This document shows positions 34,360-46,395 of a DNA stretch of 64,000 nt, piece by piece. Under the pieces are notes generated by a model. It was not told the origin of the DNA. It saw nothing but the letters and a program-made list of their open reading frames with translations, and searched no databases. The DNA comes from Pelagerythrobacter rhizovicinus. GTDB lineage: Bacteria; Pseudomonadota; Alphaproteobacteria; Sphingomonadales; Sphingomonadaceae. The position numbers and the translations under genes were made by a program. Positions within the stretch are counted from its first letter, which is position 1. Each line of letters begins with the position of its first letter. The DNA is taken from contig NZ_SDPV01000002.1 in the NCBI RefSeq assembly GCF_004135625.1, forward strand, positions 1,261,502-1,325,501, written 5' to 3'.

Positions 34360-35118
34360 TCAGGCGCGGGTGGCGGTGACGATGTAGTTGAGCGCGAGAT
34401 CGCCGGACAGGTGCAGGCCCTTGCCGGGCGAGAAGCCTATCCCGCGCGGCTCGCCCATCGTAAGCCCCGCATCGGCAAGCAGACCCCGCAGCTCCTCGGG
34501 CGTGACGAAATCGTCCCAGTGGTGCGTGCCCTTCGGGATTGCGCCCAAGGCTTCGGCGGCGCGCACGAGCAGGAGCTGCGACTGCGGCGTCCGGTTGGGC
34601 GTCGACAGGATCAGCAGCCCTCCGGGAGCAAGGCGGTCGGCGAGGGCGGCCACGAAGGCGTGCTGATCGGCGACGTGTTCGATCACTTCCATGCAGGTCA
34701 CGAGATCGAACGTGCCGATATCGAGCGCCGCGATCTCGCCCGCGATGTAGCGGATATCGAGGCCGACGCCTTCGGCGTGCTGCGCAGCGGCTGCGGTGTT
34801 TTCCGGCGCGGCGTCCACTCCGGTAACGTCCGCGCCGAGCCGCGCGAGGGGTTCGCACAGCAGGCCCGCGCCGCAGCCGACGTCGAGCGCGCTCCTGCCC
34901 GCGAGCGGCTGCAGGCTCTCCGGATCGGCGCCCCAGTGTGCGTCGATCGCCGCGCGCACGAACTGCAGCCGCACGGGGTTGAGTTTGTGCAGCATGGCGG
35001 AAGAGCCTTTCGGGTCCCACCAGTCGCGCGCCAGACTACCGAAGTGGGCGGCTTCTTCGGGGCGGATGGTTTGTCCGCCTGAAGAATTGGTTTCGCCCGA
35101 TATTGTTGCATCGCCCAT
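34360..35118 (-). CDS. ubiG: Ubiquinone biosynthesis O-methyltransferase
   Basis: 252 residues. It catalyses both SAM-dependent O-methylations in ubiquinone synthesis. Family signatures: EEAAHFGSLARDWWDPKG near the N-terminus, the SAM loop LDVGCGAGLL, TCMEVIEHVADQ and LSTPNRTPQS. AGGGAGG precedes the ATG at 35118. It is divergent from lysC, 75 bases apart, which is also the usual neighbour pair in sphingomonads. Confidence 0.96.
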   Translation of the reverse strand: MGDATISGETNSSGGQTIRPEEAAHFGSLARDWWDPKGSSAMLHKLNPVRLQFVRAAIDAHWGADPESLQPLAGRSALDVGCGAGLLCEPLARLGADVTGVDAAPENTAAAAQHAEGVGLDIRYIAGEIAALDIGTFDLVTCMEVIEHVADQHAFVAALADRLAPGGLLILSTPNRTPQSQLLLVRAAEALGAIPKGTHHWDDFVTPEELRGLLADAGLTMGEPRGIGFSPGKGLHLSGDLALNYIVTATRA

Positions 35119-35193
35119 GCGCCCTCCCTAACAGCGCGCACAGACCGGCACCAGCGCCCGCCTGACGGGCACCAATGCAGGGGAGGCACGGAC

Positions 35194-36474
35194 TTGGCGC
35201 GTATCGTGATGAAATTCGGCGGCACTTCGATGGCCGGAACCGAACGCATCCGCCGCGTCGCCAGTATCGTGCGCAAGCAGCAGGCCGCCGGGCATGAGGT
35301 TGCCGTCGTCGTCTCCGCCATGGCGGGGGAGACCGATCGGCTGGTCAACTTTTGCCGCGAGGCGAATGCGCTGTACGATCCGGCCGAATACGACGTCGTC
35401 GTCGCCAGCGGCGAACAGGTGACGAGCGGACTGCTCGCGCTGACGCTCCAGTCGCTCGGCTGCAAGGCGCGCAGCTGGCTCGGCTGGCAGCTGCCGGTGC
35501 GCACGGTCGAAGCGCACGCCAAGGCGCGGATCGAAGATATCGATTCGGACGACCTGATCGCCTCGATGCAGGCGGGCGAGATCGCGGTCATCCCCGGCTT
35601 CCAGGGCATCGGTGCCGACGGCCGGCTGACGACGCTCGGCCGCGGCGGCTCGGATACGTCCGCCGTGGCGGTTGCAGCGGCGGTCGGAGCCGACCGATGC
35701 GACATCTATACCGACGTCGATGGGGTCTATACCACCGATCCGCGGATCGTCGCGAAAGCGCGCAAGCTCAAGGCCGTGACGTACGAGGAGATGCTCGAGC
35801 TTGCGAGCGTGGGGGCGAAGGTGCTGCAGACCCGTTCGGTCGGGCTCGCGATGAAGGAAGGGGTGCGCGTCCAGGTGCTCTCCAGCTTCATCGGCGATGA
35901 TGCGGCCCCCGCCGACGACCTTCCCGGCACGATGATCGTGTCGGAAGAGGAAATGAACGAACTAGTGGAGAAGGGCGATATGGAACGCCAGCTCGTCACC
36001 GGCATCGCGCACGACAAGAACGAGGCCAAGGTGATCCTTACCCGCGTGCCCGACAAGCCGGGCGCGGTGGCGCATATCTTCGAGCCGCTCGCGCAGGCGA
36101 GTATCAACGTGGACATGATCATTCAGAACGTCGGGCGCGACAAGGGTGAGACCGACGTGACCTTCACCGTGCCGCAGGCCGACCTCGCGCGTGCGCAGGC
36201 CCTGCTCGAGGATCGGCGGCCGGACATCGGCTTCAACCGCATCATCACCGATAGCAAGATCGCGAAGATCTCGGTCGTGGGCGTGGGCATGAAGAGCCAT
36301 GCAGGCGTCGCGGCGACGATGTTCAAGTCGCTCGCGGAGCGCGGGATCAACATCCAGGCGATCTCGACCAGCGAGATCAAGGTCTCGGTCATGATCGACG
36401 AAGACGAGACCGAGCTCGCCGTCCGCGTGCTGCACACCGCCTACGGGCTGGACGCGAGCGACGAGGCGGCCTGA
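35194..36474 (+). CDS. lysC: Aspartate kinase
   Basis: 426 residues. It phosphorylates aspartate at the head of the Lys/Thr/Met pathway. MKFGGTSMAG near the N-terminus, GRGGSDTSAVA and YTDVDGVYTTDPR form the kinase site; two ACT domains follow (about residues 265-420; AHIFEPLAQASINVDMI and VSVVGVGMKSHAGVA-type strands), so feedback inhibition is likely. The start is TTG at 35194 with AGGGGAGG 7 bases ahead; the first ATG is five codons later and lacks a site. Confidence 0.96.
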   Translation: MARIVMKFGGTSMAGTERIRRVASIVRKQQAAGHEVAVVVSAMAGETDRLVNFCREANALYDPAEYDVVVASGEQVTSGLLALTLQSLGCKARSWLGWQLPVRTVEAHAKARIEDIDSDDLIASMQAGEIAVIPGFQGIGADGRLTTLGRGGSDTSAVAVAAAVGADRCDIYTDVDGVYTTDPRIVAKARKLKAVTYEEMLELASVGAKVLQTRSVGLAMKEGVRVQVLSSFIGDDAAPADDLPGTMIVSEEEMNELVEKGDMERQLVTGIAHDKNEAKVILTRVPDKPGAVAHIFEPLAQASINVDMIIQNVGRDKGETDVTFTVPQADLARAQALLEDRRPDIGFNRIITDSKIAKISVVGVGMKSHAGVAATMFKSLAERGINIQAISTSEIKVSVMIDEDETELAVRVLHTAYGLDASDEAA

Positions 36475-36556
36475 GGCCCGTTAGTCGCGGGAGGCCTCCG
36501 GGCTAACGATTCCTTAACCGCAAGCGCCGACTCCTTGAGCGAAAGGAGCGGCACAT

Positions 36557-37207
36557 ATGGTAATCGCGGCACATCTCGAACGCAGCGATCAGGCAAGGCG
36601 AGACGCGCAGCGCCTGACGTTGCGCTTCGAAACCGTCGGCGGGCGCGAATCGGGCGAGGTTCTCCCGGTCCGGGTGCACAACGCCTCGCGCACCGGGCTG
36701 CTACTCGAGTGCGACGCCGAACTCTCCATTGACGAGGGGATCGACATCGACTTCCCGCACGCCGGAGTGACGCCCGCCCGCGTCGTCTGGGCGAGCGGCA
36801 CGCTCTACGGCTGCCGTTTCGACGAGCCGATCTCTCCCGGCACGCTCGCCGCGGCGGAGCTGCGCAGCGACGCGGGCCTGAAGCTGGAGCGCGTGCACGC
36901 ATCGGCGCCTGAATCCTTCGGCAGCCGGCTGCAGCGTCTGCGCAAGGAACGCGGGCTCACGCTCGCACAGCTCGGCGAACGGCTCGACGTCAGCAAGCCG
37001 ACGGTCTGGGCCTGGGAGAAGGGCAAGGCGCGCCCGATCGAGAGCCGGATCGCCGCGATCGCCGATGTGCTGGGCGTGTCCGAGCAGGAGTTGGCGGACG
37101 TACACGACAGCGCGGAGGCCCGCGAAGTGCTCGCACATAGCCGCGAGGTCATCGCCCGCGCCTTCGGAACCGAGCCGGCTAAGATCAGGATCATGATCGA
37201 ATTGTAA
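36557..37207 (+). CDS. PilZ - XRE helix-turn-helix fusion regulator
   Basis: 216 residues. The N-terminal PilZ domain has both c-di-GMP motifs: RxxxR (Arg15-Arg19) and NxSxxG (Asn42-Gly47). Residues about 121-182 are a Cro/CI helix-turn-helix: FGSRLQRLRKERGLTLAQLG, then DVSKPTVWAWEKGKARPI. A DNA-binding protein that senses c-di-GMP directly is the simplest reading. AAAGGAG precedes the ATG. A PAS-GGDEF gene follows on the same strand after 218 bases. Confidence 0.9.
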   Translation: MVIAAHLERSDQARRDAQRLTLRFETVGGRESGEVLPVRVHNASRTGLLLECDAELSIDEGIDIDFPHAGVTPARVVWASGTLYGCRFDEPISPGTLAAAELRSDAGLKLERVHASAPESFGSRLQRLRKERGLTLAQLGERLDVSKPTVWAWEKGKARPIESRIAAIADVLGVSEQELADVHDSAEAREVLAHSREVIARAFGTEPAKIRIMIEL

Positions 37208-37425
37208 GACCAGTCTTTGCAAAACTTTGTCGCAGTACGTGAAATGACTCCCGAAAATTCATCGGCTTGGTTAATATCTGCATAAGACGATTCGCAAGTC
37301 AGTTAAGTTATACAACACGTATAACGGTAATTGTGGAGTGCAATTCATACCGGGAGTTCTCTCCCGATATTGTTCTTCATCATTTGTGAATCGGCGTAGG
37401 CGGGCAAAGGTCGGGGCGTAATCGC

Positions 37426-38337
37426 ATGGTGGAAGATTTCACCCTTCATGAAGGGGCGGCATTGTATGACTTGTTGGCGGAGGGCGGGCGCAACATCGTC
37501 CTGAAGGTCGATCGTGCGGGTTATGTGGTTCATGCCTCGGCGGCCATCGGGCGGCTCGGTCTCGCCATTCCCGACATGCTGATCGCACCGCATCTGGCCG
37601 ACCTCGCCGAGCCGGCGCAGGCCGAGAAGCTGCGCGCCTTTCTCGAGGTCGTCATGCGCGGAGGATCGGCAACCGGCTGGTTCGAATTCGCCGCGCACAT
37701 GGCGGACGGAAGCACGAACTGGTTCACGCTTCAGCTCCGTCCCTTGCTCGATATGGACGGGCGGGCCAGCGGGGCGATCGGCATCATGCGGTCGCTCGAG
37801 GAACGGCGAGAGCTCGAGGAGCGGCTGTTCACCGCCACGGTCACAGATCCGCTCACCGGCCTTGCCAACCGCCGTGCGTTCCAGATGATGCTGCGCCACC
37901 TCGTCCGCCGGCGGCAGGGCGGCACCCTCGCGCTGTTCGACATCGACCATTTTCGCGCGATCAACCTGCGCCACGGCGCGAGCGCCGGCGACCGCGTGCT
38001 CGTCGCTTTCGCCGATTTCCTGCGCAGCACGCTGCGGCACGAGCACATCGTGGCCCGGATCGGCGGCGAGAGCTTCGGTGTCCTCCTGCCCGACCACGAC
38101 CTTGCCGCCGCAAGGAGCACCGTCGCGGCGGTGCTCGCGGCGCTCGCGGAGGCGTCGCCGCCGCGCCCTTCGGACGAGCCGCGCCTGTCGGCCAGCGTCG
38201 GACTGGCTGCGCTGAATCTGTCCGCCGACGACACGCTTCGCCGTGCGGACCTTGCACTGCTCGCCGCCAAAGGGCGTGGACGGGGCAGGATCGAAGCGGA
38301 CGAGGATCTGCCGGACGGGGGCCGTCGGCGCGCGTGA
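37426..38337 (+). CDS. PAS - degenerate GGDEF protein
   Basis: 303 residues. A PAS sensor occupies about residues 20-122, then a GGDEF domain (DPLTGLANRRAF at 141-152, FDIDHF at 171-176). The active loop reads GGESF (213-217) instead of GGDEF/GGEEF, so the second acidic residue is lost, and the Asp after Asn180 that normally helps bind guanine is Leu. Diguanylate cyclase activity is therefore doubtful; it could bind GTP or act as a regulatory partner. There are no membrane helices. Neighbour to the PilZ-XRE regulator. Confidence 0.88.
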   Translation: MVEDFTLHEGAALYDLLAEGGRNIVLKVDRAGYVVHASAAIGRLGLAIPDMLIAPHLADLAEPAQAEKLRAFLEVVMRGGSATGWFEFAAHMADGSTNWFTLQLRPLLDMDGRASGAIGIMRSLEERRELEERLFTATVTDPLTGLANRRAFQMMLRHLVRRRQGGTLALFDIDHFRAINLRHGASAGDRVLVAFADFLRSTLRHEHIVARIGGESFGVLLPDHDLAAARSTVAAVLAALAEASPPRPSDEPRLSASVGLAALNLSADDTLRRADLALLAAKGRGRGRIEADEDLPDGGRRRA

Positions 38338-38384
38338 GGCCGTTCGCCGTGGCCGTGCCGGCGCATTGCCGCTAAGAGCGGCGC

Positions 38385-39551
38385 ATGGCTTTCACTGCGA
38401 AGATTCTCCTCCTCGGATCGGGCGAGCTCGGCCGCGAGTTCGTCATTTCGGCCAAGCGGCTCGGCGCATACGTCGTTGCCTGCGATGCCTACTACCAGGC
38501 ACCCGCGATGCAGATTGCCGACGCGCGCGAGGTCTTCTCCATGCTCGACGGCGCGGCGCTGCGCGCGGCGGTGGAGAAGCATCGGCCCGATTACATCGTG
38601 CCCGAGATCGAGGCGATCCGCACCGAAACGCTGGTGGAGCTGGAGGGCGAGGGCTTCCACGTGGTCCCCTCCGCGCGCGCGACCCAGCTCACGATGAACC
38701 GCGACCGCATTCGCGACCTCGCGGCGGAGAAGCTCGGGCTTGCGACGTCCCGCTACCGCTACGCCGAGTCGCTCGAGGAGGTGCATGCGGGCGCGGCGCA
38801 CGCCGGCTTTCCCTGCGTGATCAAGCCGGTCATGTCGTCGTCAGGCAAGGGGCAGAGCAAGGTCGAGGAGGCGGCCGGGCTCGAGGCCGCGTGGGACTAT
38901 GCGGTCGCCAACATGCGCGGCGACCGGCGCCGGGTGATCGTCGAGGAGTTCGTCGATTTCGACTACGAGATCACGCTGCTGACCGTGCGGACGAAAGACG
39001 GCGTGCTGTTCTGCCCCCCGATCGGCCACCGGCAGGAACGCGGCGACTACATGGAATCCTGGCAGCCGATCGCGATGTCCGATGCCGCGCTGGCGGCCGC
39101 GCAGGAGATGGCGGCGAAAGTGGTCGACGATCTCGGCGGCCGCGGCATATTCGGGGTCGAGTTCTTTGTGCGCGGGGAAGAGGTGATCTTCTCCGAGCTG
39201 AGCCCGCGCCCGCACGATACCGGCATGGTCACGCTGGTAAGCCAGAACCTCAGCGAGTTCGATCTCCACGCCCGCGCGATCATGGGGCTGCCGATCCCGA
39301 CGCCGATCCGCGCCCGGCCTTCGGCGAGCGCAGTGATCCTCGCCGACCGCGACAGCGACAGGCTCGGCTACGAAGGACTGGCGGAGGCGCTGGCGGTGCA
39401 GGGCGGCACGGTCGACCTGCGGATCTTCGCCAAGCCGGCCTCGCGCCCCTACCGCCGCATGGGCGTTGCCCTGGCGAGCGCCGGCGACACCGATGCCGCG
39501 CGCCGCGTCGCCGCCGAGGCGGCTGGCAAGGTGCGGATCACCTACAGCTGA
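38385..39551 (+). CDS. purT: Formate-dependent phosphoribosylglycinamide formyltransferase
   Basis: 388 residues, ATP-grasp enzyme. It makes formyl-GAR from GAR, ATP and formate, a folate-independent purine step. Characteristic: [43 protein letters not shown] in the ATP-binding loop and [12 protein letters not shown]. Start at the ATG 38385 and normal length. Its formate could come from PurU, encoded 6 kb downstream on the same strand. Confidence 0.97.
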   Translation: MAFTAKILLLGSGELGREFVISAKRLGAYVVACDAYYQAPAMQIADAREVFSMLDGAALRAAVEKHRPDYIVPEIEAIRTETLVELEGEGFHVVPSARATQLTMNRDRIRDLAAEKLGLATSRYRYAESLEEVHAGAAHAGFPCVIKPVMSSSGKGQSKVEEAAGLEAAWDYAVANMRGDRRRVIVEEFVDFDYEITLLTVRTKDGVLFCPPIGHRQERGDYMESWQPIAMSDAALAAAQEMAAKVVDDLGGRGIFGVEFFVRGEEVIFSELSPRPHDTGMVTLVSQNLSEFDLHARAIMGLPIPTPIRARPSASAVILADRDSDRLGYEGLAEALAVQGGTVDLRIFAKPASRPYRRMGVALASAGDTDAARRVAAEAAGKVRITYS

Positions 39552-39632
39552 GAGCCTGTTGGGAGATTTCGGTGCAGGGCAACGCCCCCACCGGGCTGCC
39601 GATAGAGTACACTCTCGTTTCAAGCTTCTCAT

Positions 39633-39710
39633 GATCCCCAGCGCAGGCTGGGGTCTCGGGCTATCGGGCGGAGCGCCAGCGGCCTGGGACCCCAGCCTGC
39701 GGTGGGGATC
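39633..39710. repeat. MITE-like repeat with 23-bp inverted ends
   Basis: GATCCCCAGCGCAGGCTGG (start of arm 39633-39655) recurs inverted at 39688-39710 with one mismatch; the spacer is 32 bases. It lies between convergent purT and the S46 peptidase gene. Confidence 0.8.
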
Positions 39711-39754
39711 GGGGATGGCGGCCGGACGGGGCGCCTCACCCCGCCCGTCGCCAC

Positions 39755-41806
39755 TCACTCTCCGGCGAGTTCCTTCGCCAGCGCGGGCGCGGGATAGATC
39801 GTCTCGAGCGCTTCCTGCACTGCCGCGGTCGAGACCGCCACGGTGCGATTGAGGGTGCCATCGTAGCCGTAGTTGCCACCGAGCGAGTGGATATTGCCGT
39901 CGAATGCGGTTCCGATCACCGTGCCGGCCTTGTCGATCACCGGACTGCCCGAGTTGCCGCCGATGATGTCGTTGGTGGTCACGAAATCGTAAGTCGTGTT
40001 CTTGTCGATCCGTGCCTCGTTCGCCGCGAAGGCGGGCGCAAGGTCGAACGGCGGGTTGCCGGTCGCGCGCTCGAACGTGCCGCCCATGGTCGTGCGGATC
40101 GGCACTTCGTTCCCGCGCTCGGTCCAGCCCTTCACCTGGCCGTAGCTGATGCGCAGCGTGAACGTCGCGTCGGGATAGAGCGTATCGCCATAGGCGGCGA
40201 AGCGCGCGTCGGCGAGCTTGGCCCCGGCAGCGGCGAGCGGGCCCGAGTACTGCGCGTCGGACAGCGCCTTCAACTCGCGCTGGCGCGGCGCAAGCTTGAG
40301 CGCGTACTGGATCATCGGATCATCCGATGCTTCGATCGCGGCGAGGCCGTTTTCCCAGAGCTGCTGGCGGTACGCCGGATCGGCGAGCCGGGTGCCGCTC
40401 ACCAGCCGCTCGGCAAGCTGTTCGGGGCTTTCCTTGCCGAGCAGCAGTTTGCTGTCGGGATCGTCCACGCCGAGATATTCGCGCGCCTTCGACAGGCTCC
40501 ACTCCATCATCAGCTCGTCGACCCAGGGATAGACGGGGCGCTCGTCGAGCAGGCGCTTTTGTGTCAGCGGCAGCGCGCTATCGGTATAGCCGGGCAGGCG
40601 TTCGGCGTTGGGCTTGGCGCGTTCCTGCGCGGCGAAGACCAGCGTCTGCGCGTAGCCGTAGAGGTCGCCCGATGGCTGGGTGAAGCGCAGCGGCAAGTAG
40701 AGTGTGCGATAGGCGTCCATCGCATCCTCCACCGCGCCCCAGAGGTTGCCGATCTCCGCATTGTCCGCGCTTTTCGCCTTCAGCTCCTGTTCCGCTGCGG
40801 CAAGCTTGCCGGTGAATGCCGGATCGTTGAGCGCCTTCATACGCCCGATATAGACCTTGAGGCTGTTCTCCACGCCGAACAGCAGATCGAGCCCTTCGCG
40901 CGCCTTTTCCGGGCTCTCGTCCATCGCGCGGATCAGGCGGCCGCGCAATTCGGACATCGTCGCCACGGTAATCGGCAAGCGGACCTCGCGCTCGAATGCG
41001 AGCTGGCTTTGCGTGAACAGGCGGCTGGTCGAGCCGGGATTGCCGACGACGAAGGTGATCTCGCCTTCCTCCGGCGCGCGCGGGTTCCATTCCAGATGAT
41101 TGGGCGTCTCGACCGGCTTGCCGTCCTCGTAGGCGCGCAGGAACGAGGCATCGAGCGAATAGCGCGGGAAGTTGAAGTTGTCCGGATCGCCGCCGAACGT
41201 CGCCGCGCGGTCCTCGGGCGCCCAGGCAAGACGGACGTCCGAGTACTTGCGATAGGTGTAGAGCTTGTACTGCCCGCCGCCGAACAGCGTCACGACCTGG
41301 CAGCGCGTGGTCTCCTGATCGGTGCAGCCGGCGGATTCGAGTTCGGCGATCTTCGCGTCGCGCGCTTTGGTCAGCGCCTCGCCGGTCGATTCGCCGATGG
41401 CATCCATCACCTGCGCGGTGACGTCGGTGATCGCGGTGACGACTTCGGCTTGCTGGCCCGGGCAGGGCAGCTCGTCCTCCCGCCGCGAAGCGGTGAAACC
41501 TTCATCGAGATAGTCCATCGCGTCAGTCGAGTTGTCGTAGAGGCAGCTCGCGACGCAGTGATGGTTGGTCAGGATCAGACCGTCGGGCGAGACGAAGCTG
41601 GCGGAGCAGCCGCCGGTCAACCGTACCGCCGAATTGCGGACGTGATCGAGCCAGACCTGATCTGGCGCCCAGCCATAGTTTTCGCGGACCTGTTCGGCGG
41701 GGAACCCGTCGAAGGTCCACATGCCTTCGTCTGCACTAGCCGGAGCGGCGGAAAGGGATATTGCGCCCAGCGAGGCGGCGGCGAGCAGGATAGTACGGCG
41801 GGTCAC
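39755..41806 (-). CDS. S46-family dipeptidyl-peptidase (DPP7/DPP11-like)
   Basis: 683 residues, periplasmic: the signal peptide ends near LSAAPASA. The chymotrypsin-like catalytic triad is visible: His in LTNHHCVASC, and Ser in IGGNSGSPVID near the C-terminus, with the Asp between. The S46 family removes dipeptides from peptides, supporting amino-acid scavenging. The start is the GTG at 41806 (VTRRTILLAAASLGA), which has GGGGAG 7 bases ahead; the upstream ATG reading adds a non-signal Arg-rich tail. It is same strand as katG but behind its terminator. Confidence 0.93.
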   Translation of the reverse strand: MTRRTILLAAASLGAISLSAAPASADEGMWTFDGFPAEQVRENYGWAPDQVWLDHVRNSAVRLTGGCSASFVSPDGLILTNHHCVASCLYDNSTDAMDYLDEGFTASRREDELPCPGQQAEVVTAITDVTAQVMDAIGESTGEALTKARDAKIAELESAGCTDQETTRCQVVTLFGGGQYKLYTYRKYSDVRLAWAPEDRAATFGGDPDNFNFPRYSLDASFLRAYEDGKPVETPNHLEWNPRAPEEGEITFVVGNPGSTSRLFTQSQLAFEREVRLPITVATMSELRGRLIRAMDESPEKAREGLDLLFGVENSLKVYIGRMKALNDPAFTGKLAAAEQELKAKSADNAEIGNLWGAVEDAMDAYRTLYLPLRFTQPSGDLYGYAQTLVFAAQERAKPNAERLPGYTDSALPLTQKRLLDERPVYPWVDELMMEWSLSKAREYLGVDDPDSKLLLGKESPEQLAERLVSGTRLADPAYRQQLWENGLAAIEASDDPMIQYALKLAPRQRELKALSDAQYSGPLAAAGAKLADARFAAYGDTLYPDATFTLRISYGQVKGWTERGNEVPIRTTMGGTFERATGNPPFDLAPAFAANEARIDKNTTYDFVTTNDIIGGNSGSPVIDKAGTVIGTAFDGNIHSLGGNYGYDGTLNRTVAVSTAAVQEALETIYPAPALAKELAGE

Positions 41807-41912
41807 GAACAGTCTCCCCTGTAGAACGACACTGGAGCGCTCTGTCCCCCTCGGCCTCGCGAAAGTCCAGCCCCTTCTCAGCGCCACGCGGTGACGCCCG
41901 GTCATGCAAAAA

Positions 41913-41939
41913 GAGCCCCCGGCACGCGGCCGAGGGCTC
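41913..41939 (-). terminator. katG terminator
   Basis: An 11-position stem (GAGCCCTCGGC on the minus strand, one mismatch) followed by TTTTTGC. It begins 24 bases after the katG stop. Confidence 0.88.
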
Positions 41940-41962
41940 CTTCGAAGGCATGCCTCAAGGGG

Positions 41963-44179
<2,217 letters not shown>

Positions 44180-44444
44180 GTTGGCATCCTCCTGATTTGA
44201 GATCGGCCCAGACCATTCACCCGGGTCTCGATCCTGTGAGTCGTTGCAGGTGAAGGCTACGCCCGCACGACAATCGGCCAAAGCAATTAAGTCCTTTCAA
44301 CCTCATCGACAGAAGCGATCAGCCACAGGGCGGCTCCACCTGTGGTCAACCGCTCTTGCAGGAGGGCGGTTCCGCAAGCGAAGCTCCGCCAGCCGCGCCA
44401 AGAACTCTTGCCGCTCGGCGGCCGCGCGCCTAAGCGCGCCGGCG

Positions 44445-45461
44445 ATGACTGACTATCCCAAGACAAGCCGCCTGATGCAGCGCGGCACCGAGTTCCTCGG
44501 CTGCGAAACGGCGATCCTGTGCGGCGCGATGAGCTGGGTTTCCGAGCGCCATCTCGTTTCCGCGATCAGCAACGCAGGCGGCTTCGGCGTGATCGCCTGC
44601 GGCGCGATGACGCCCGAACTGCTCGATGCGGAGATCGCCGCGACCAGGGCGATGACCGATCGGCCCTTCGGCGTGAACCTCATCACCATGCACCCGCAGC
44701 TCTTCGATCTGATCGAGGTCTGTGGCCGGCACGGCGTCGGCCACGTCGTGCTTGCCGGCGGCATCCCGCCCAAGGGCAGCGTCGAGGCGATCAAGGGCGG
44801 CGCGAACCCGGCCAAGGTCATCTGCTTCGCGCCGACGCTGGCGCTGGCGAAGAAGCTGCTCCGCTCGGGCGCCGACGCGCTGGTGATCGAGGGGATGGAG
44901 GCCGGCGGCCACATCGGCCCGGTCTCGACGAGCGTGCTGGCGCAGGAGATCCTGCCCGAGCTGGCGGAAGAGCACCTGGTGTTCGTCGCCGGCGGGATCG
45001 GCAAGGGGCAGGCGATCGCCGGCTACCTGGAGATGGGCGCGGCGGGCGTCCAGCTCGGCACGCGCTTCGCCTGCGCGACCGAGAGCATCGCGCACCCCGA
45101 TTTCAAGAAGGCCTTCTTCCGCGCCAGCGCGCGCGACGCGGTCGCCAGCGTGCAGGTCGATGCGCGCCTGCCGGTGATCCCCGTCCGCGCGCTGCGGAAC
45201 AAGGGGACCGAGGCCTTCACCGCCAAGCAGATCGAAGTCGCCGGCATGCTCGACCGCGAGGAAGTGGTCATGGGCGAGGCGCAGCTCCAGATCGAGCATT
45301 ACTGGGCCGGCGCGCTGCGCCGCGCGGTGATCGACGGCGACGTCGAGGGCGGCTCGCTCATGGCCGGTCAGTCGGTCGGCATGGTCAAGGAGGAAGAGCC
45401 GGTCGCGCAGATCATCGCGACGCTGATGGCCGAAAGCGAAGAGGCGCTCTCGCGCCGTTAG
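44445..45461 (+). CDS. Nitronate monooxygenase-like flavoprotein
   Basis: 338 residues, FMN-binding TIM barrel. [47 protein letters not shown] and [16 protein letters not shown] carry the FMN-binding and catalytic (His in GGHIG) elements of the NMO/2-nitropropane dioxygenase family. It could oxidise nitronates or be an enoyl-ACP reductase II relative (FabK-like); sequence alone does not decide. The ATG at 44445 is used; the longer frame upstream reads Arg-rich. It is 10 bases before purU. Confidence 0.85.
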   Translation: MTDYPKTSRLMQRGTEFLGCETAILCGAMSWVSERHLVSAISNAGGFGVIACGAMTPELLDAEIAATRAMTDRPFGVNLITMHPQLFDLIEVCGRHGVGHVVLAGGIPPKGSVEAIKGGANPAKVICFAPTLALAKKLLRSGADALVIEGMEAGGHIGPVSTSVLAQEILPELAEEHLVFVAGGIGKGQAIAGYLEMGAAGVQLGTRFACATESIAHPDFKKAFFRASARDAVASVQVDARLPVIPVRALRNKGTEAFTAKQIEVAGMLDREEVVMGEAQLQIEHYWAGALRRAVIDGDVEGGSLMAGQSVGMVKEEEPVAQIIATLMAESEEALSRR

Positions 45462-45471
45462 GGGCCCCGGC

Positions 45472-46326
45472 ATGGCGGAACCGCTCATCCTGACGCTCGG
45501 CTGCGCCGACAGGCCGGGGATCACCGCGCGGGTGACGGGCTTCCTGTTCGAGCGCGGCGGCAATATCCTCGAAGCGCAGCAGTTCAACGATCAGGAAAGC
45601 GGGGCTTTCTTCATGCGCGTCGCCTTCGATCCGGGCACGGCCGAGCGTGAGGGATTGCGGGCCGAGTTCGCGGCGCTCGCCGACGAGTTCGGCATGCAAT
45701 GGAAGCTCGCGCGCCGCGACCGGCCGCGGCGGGTGTTGCTGATGGTCAGCAAATTCGATCACTGCCTCGCCGACCTGCTCTACCGCTGGCGCATCGGGGA
45801 GCTGCCGATGGACCCGGTGGCGATCGTCTCCAACCACCCGCGCGAGGCGATCAGCCACACGCATATCGGCGGGATCCCGTTCCACCACCTGCCGGTAACG
45901 GCCGAGACAAAGGCCGCGCAGGAGGCGCAGGTCCGCGCGGTCGCCGAGGAGACCCAGGCCGAACTCGTCGTTCTCGCGCGCTACATGCAGATTCTTTCGG
46001 ACGAGCAGGCCGCGCATTTCGCAGGGCGCTGCATCAATATTCATCATTCGTTCCTGCCCGGCTTCAAGGGCGCCAGGCCCTATCACCAGGCGCATGCGCG
46101 CGGGGTGAAGATGATCGGCGCCACTGCCCACTACGTCACCGCCGATCTCGACGAAGGCCCCATAATCCACCAGGACGTGGAGCCGATCACCCACGCCGAC
46201 AGCCCGGGAGAGCTCGTCCGCAAGGGGCGCGACATCGAAAGCCGCGTGCTCGCCGAAGCCGTGCGCCTGCACCTGGAGGACCGCGTGCTACTCAACGGGG
46301 CACGGACCGTGGTGTTCAGGAACTGA
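45472..46326 (+). CDS. purU: Formyltetrahydrofolate deformylase
   Basis: 284 residues. An N-terminal ACT domain (to about residue 85, [22 protein letters not shown]) precedes the formyltransferase fold. [17 protein letters not shown] and [15 protein letters not shown] carry the catalytic Asn-His-Asp set. It hydrolyses 10-formyl-THF to THF and formate, and so supplies formate for PurT. It starts 10 bases after the NMO-like gene, so they may be co-transcribed. Confidence 0.95.
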   Translation: MAEPLILTLGCADRPGITARVTGFLFERGGNILEAQQFNDQESGAFFMRVAFDPGTAEREGLRAEFAALADEFGMQWKLARRDRPRRVLLMVSKFDHCLADLLYRWRIGELPMDPVAIVSNHPREAISHTHIGGIPFHHLPVTAETKAAQEAQVRAVAEETQAELVVLARYMQILSDEQAAHFAGRCINIHHSFLPGFKGARPYHQAHARGVKMIGATAHYVTADLDEGPIIHQDVEPITHADSPGELVRKGRDIESRVLAEAVRLHLEDRVLLNGARTVVFRN

Positions 46327-46395
46327 CTTCGAGGGATGAGTCGCGCGCCAGGAGGCGCTAACAAGGGCACCTGCCGATCCACCGGGGAGGGACCT

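Noticed and set aside
39887..41824. 645-codon plus-strand frame over the S46 peptidase gene
   Set aside because: Complement of a gene with signal peptide and catalytic triad; the plus reading has no features.
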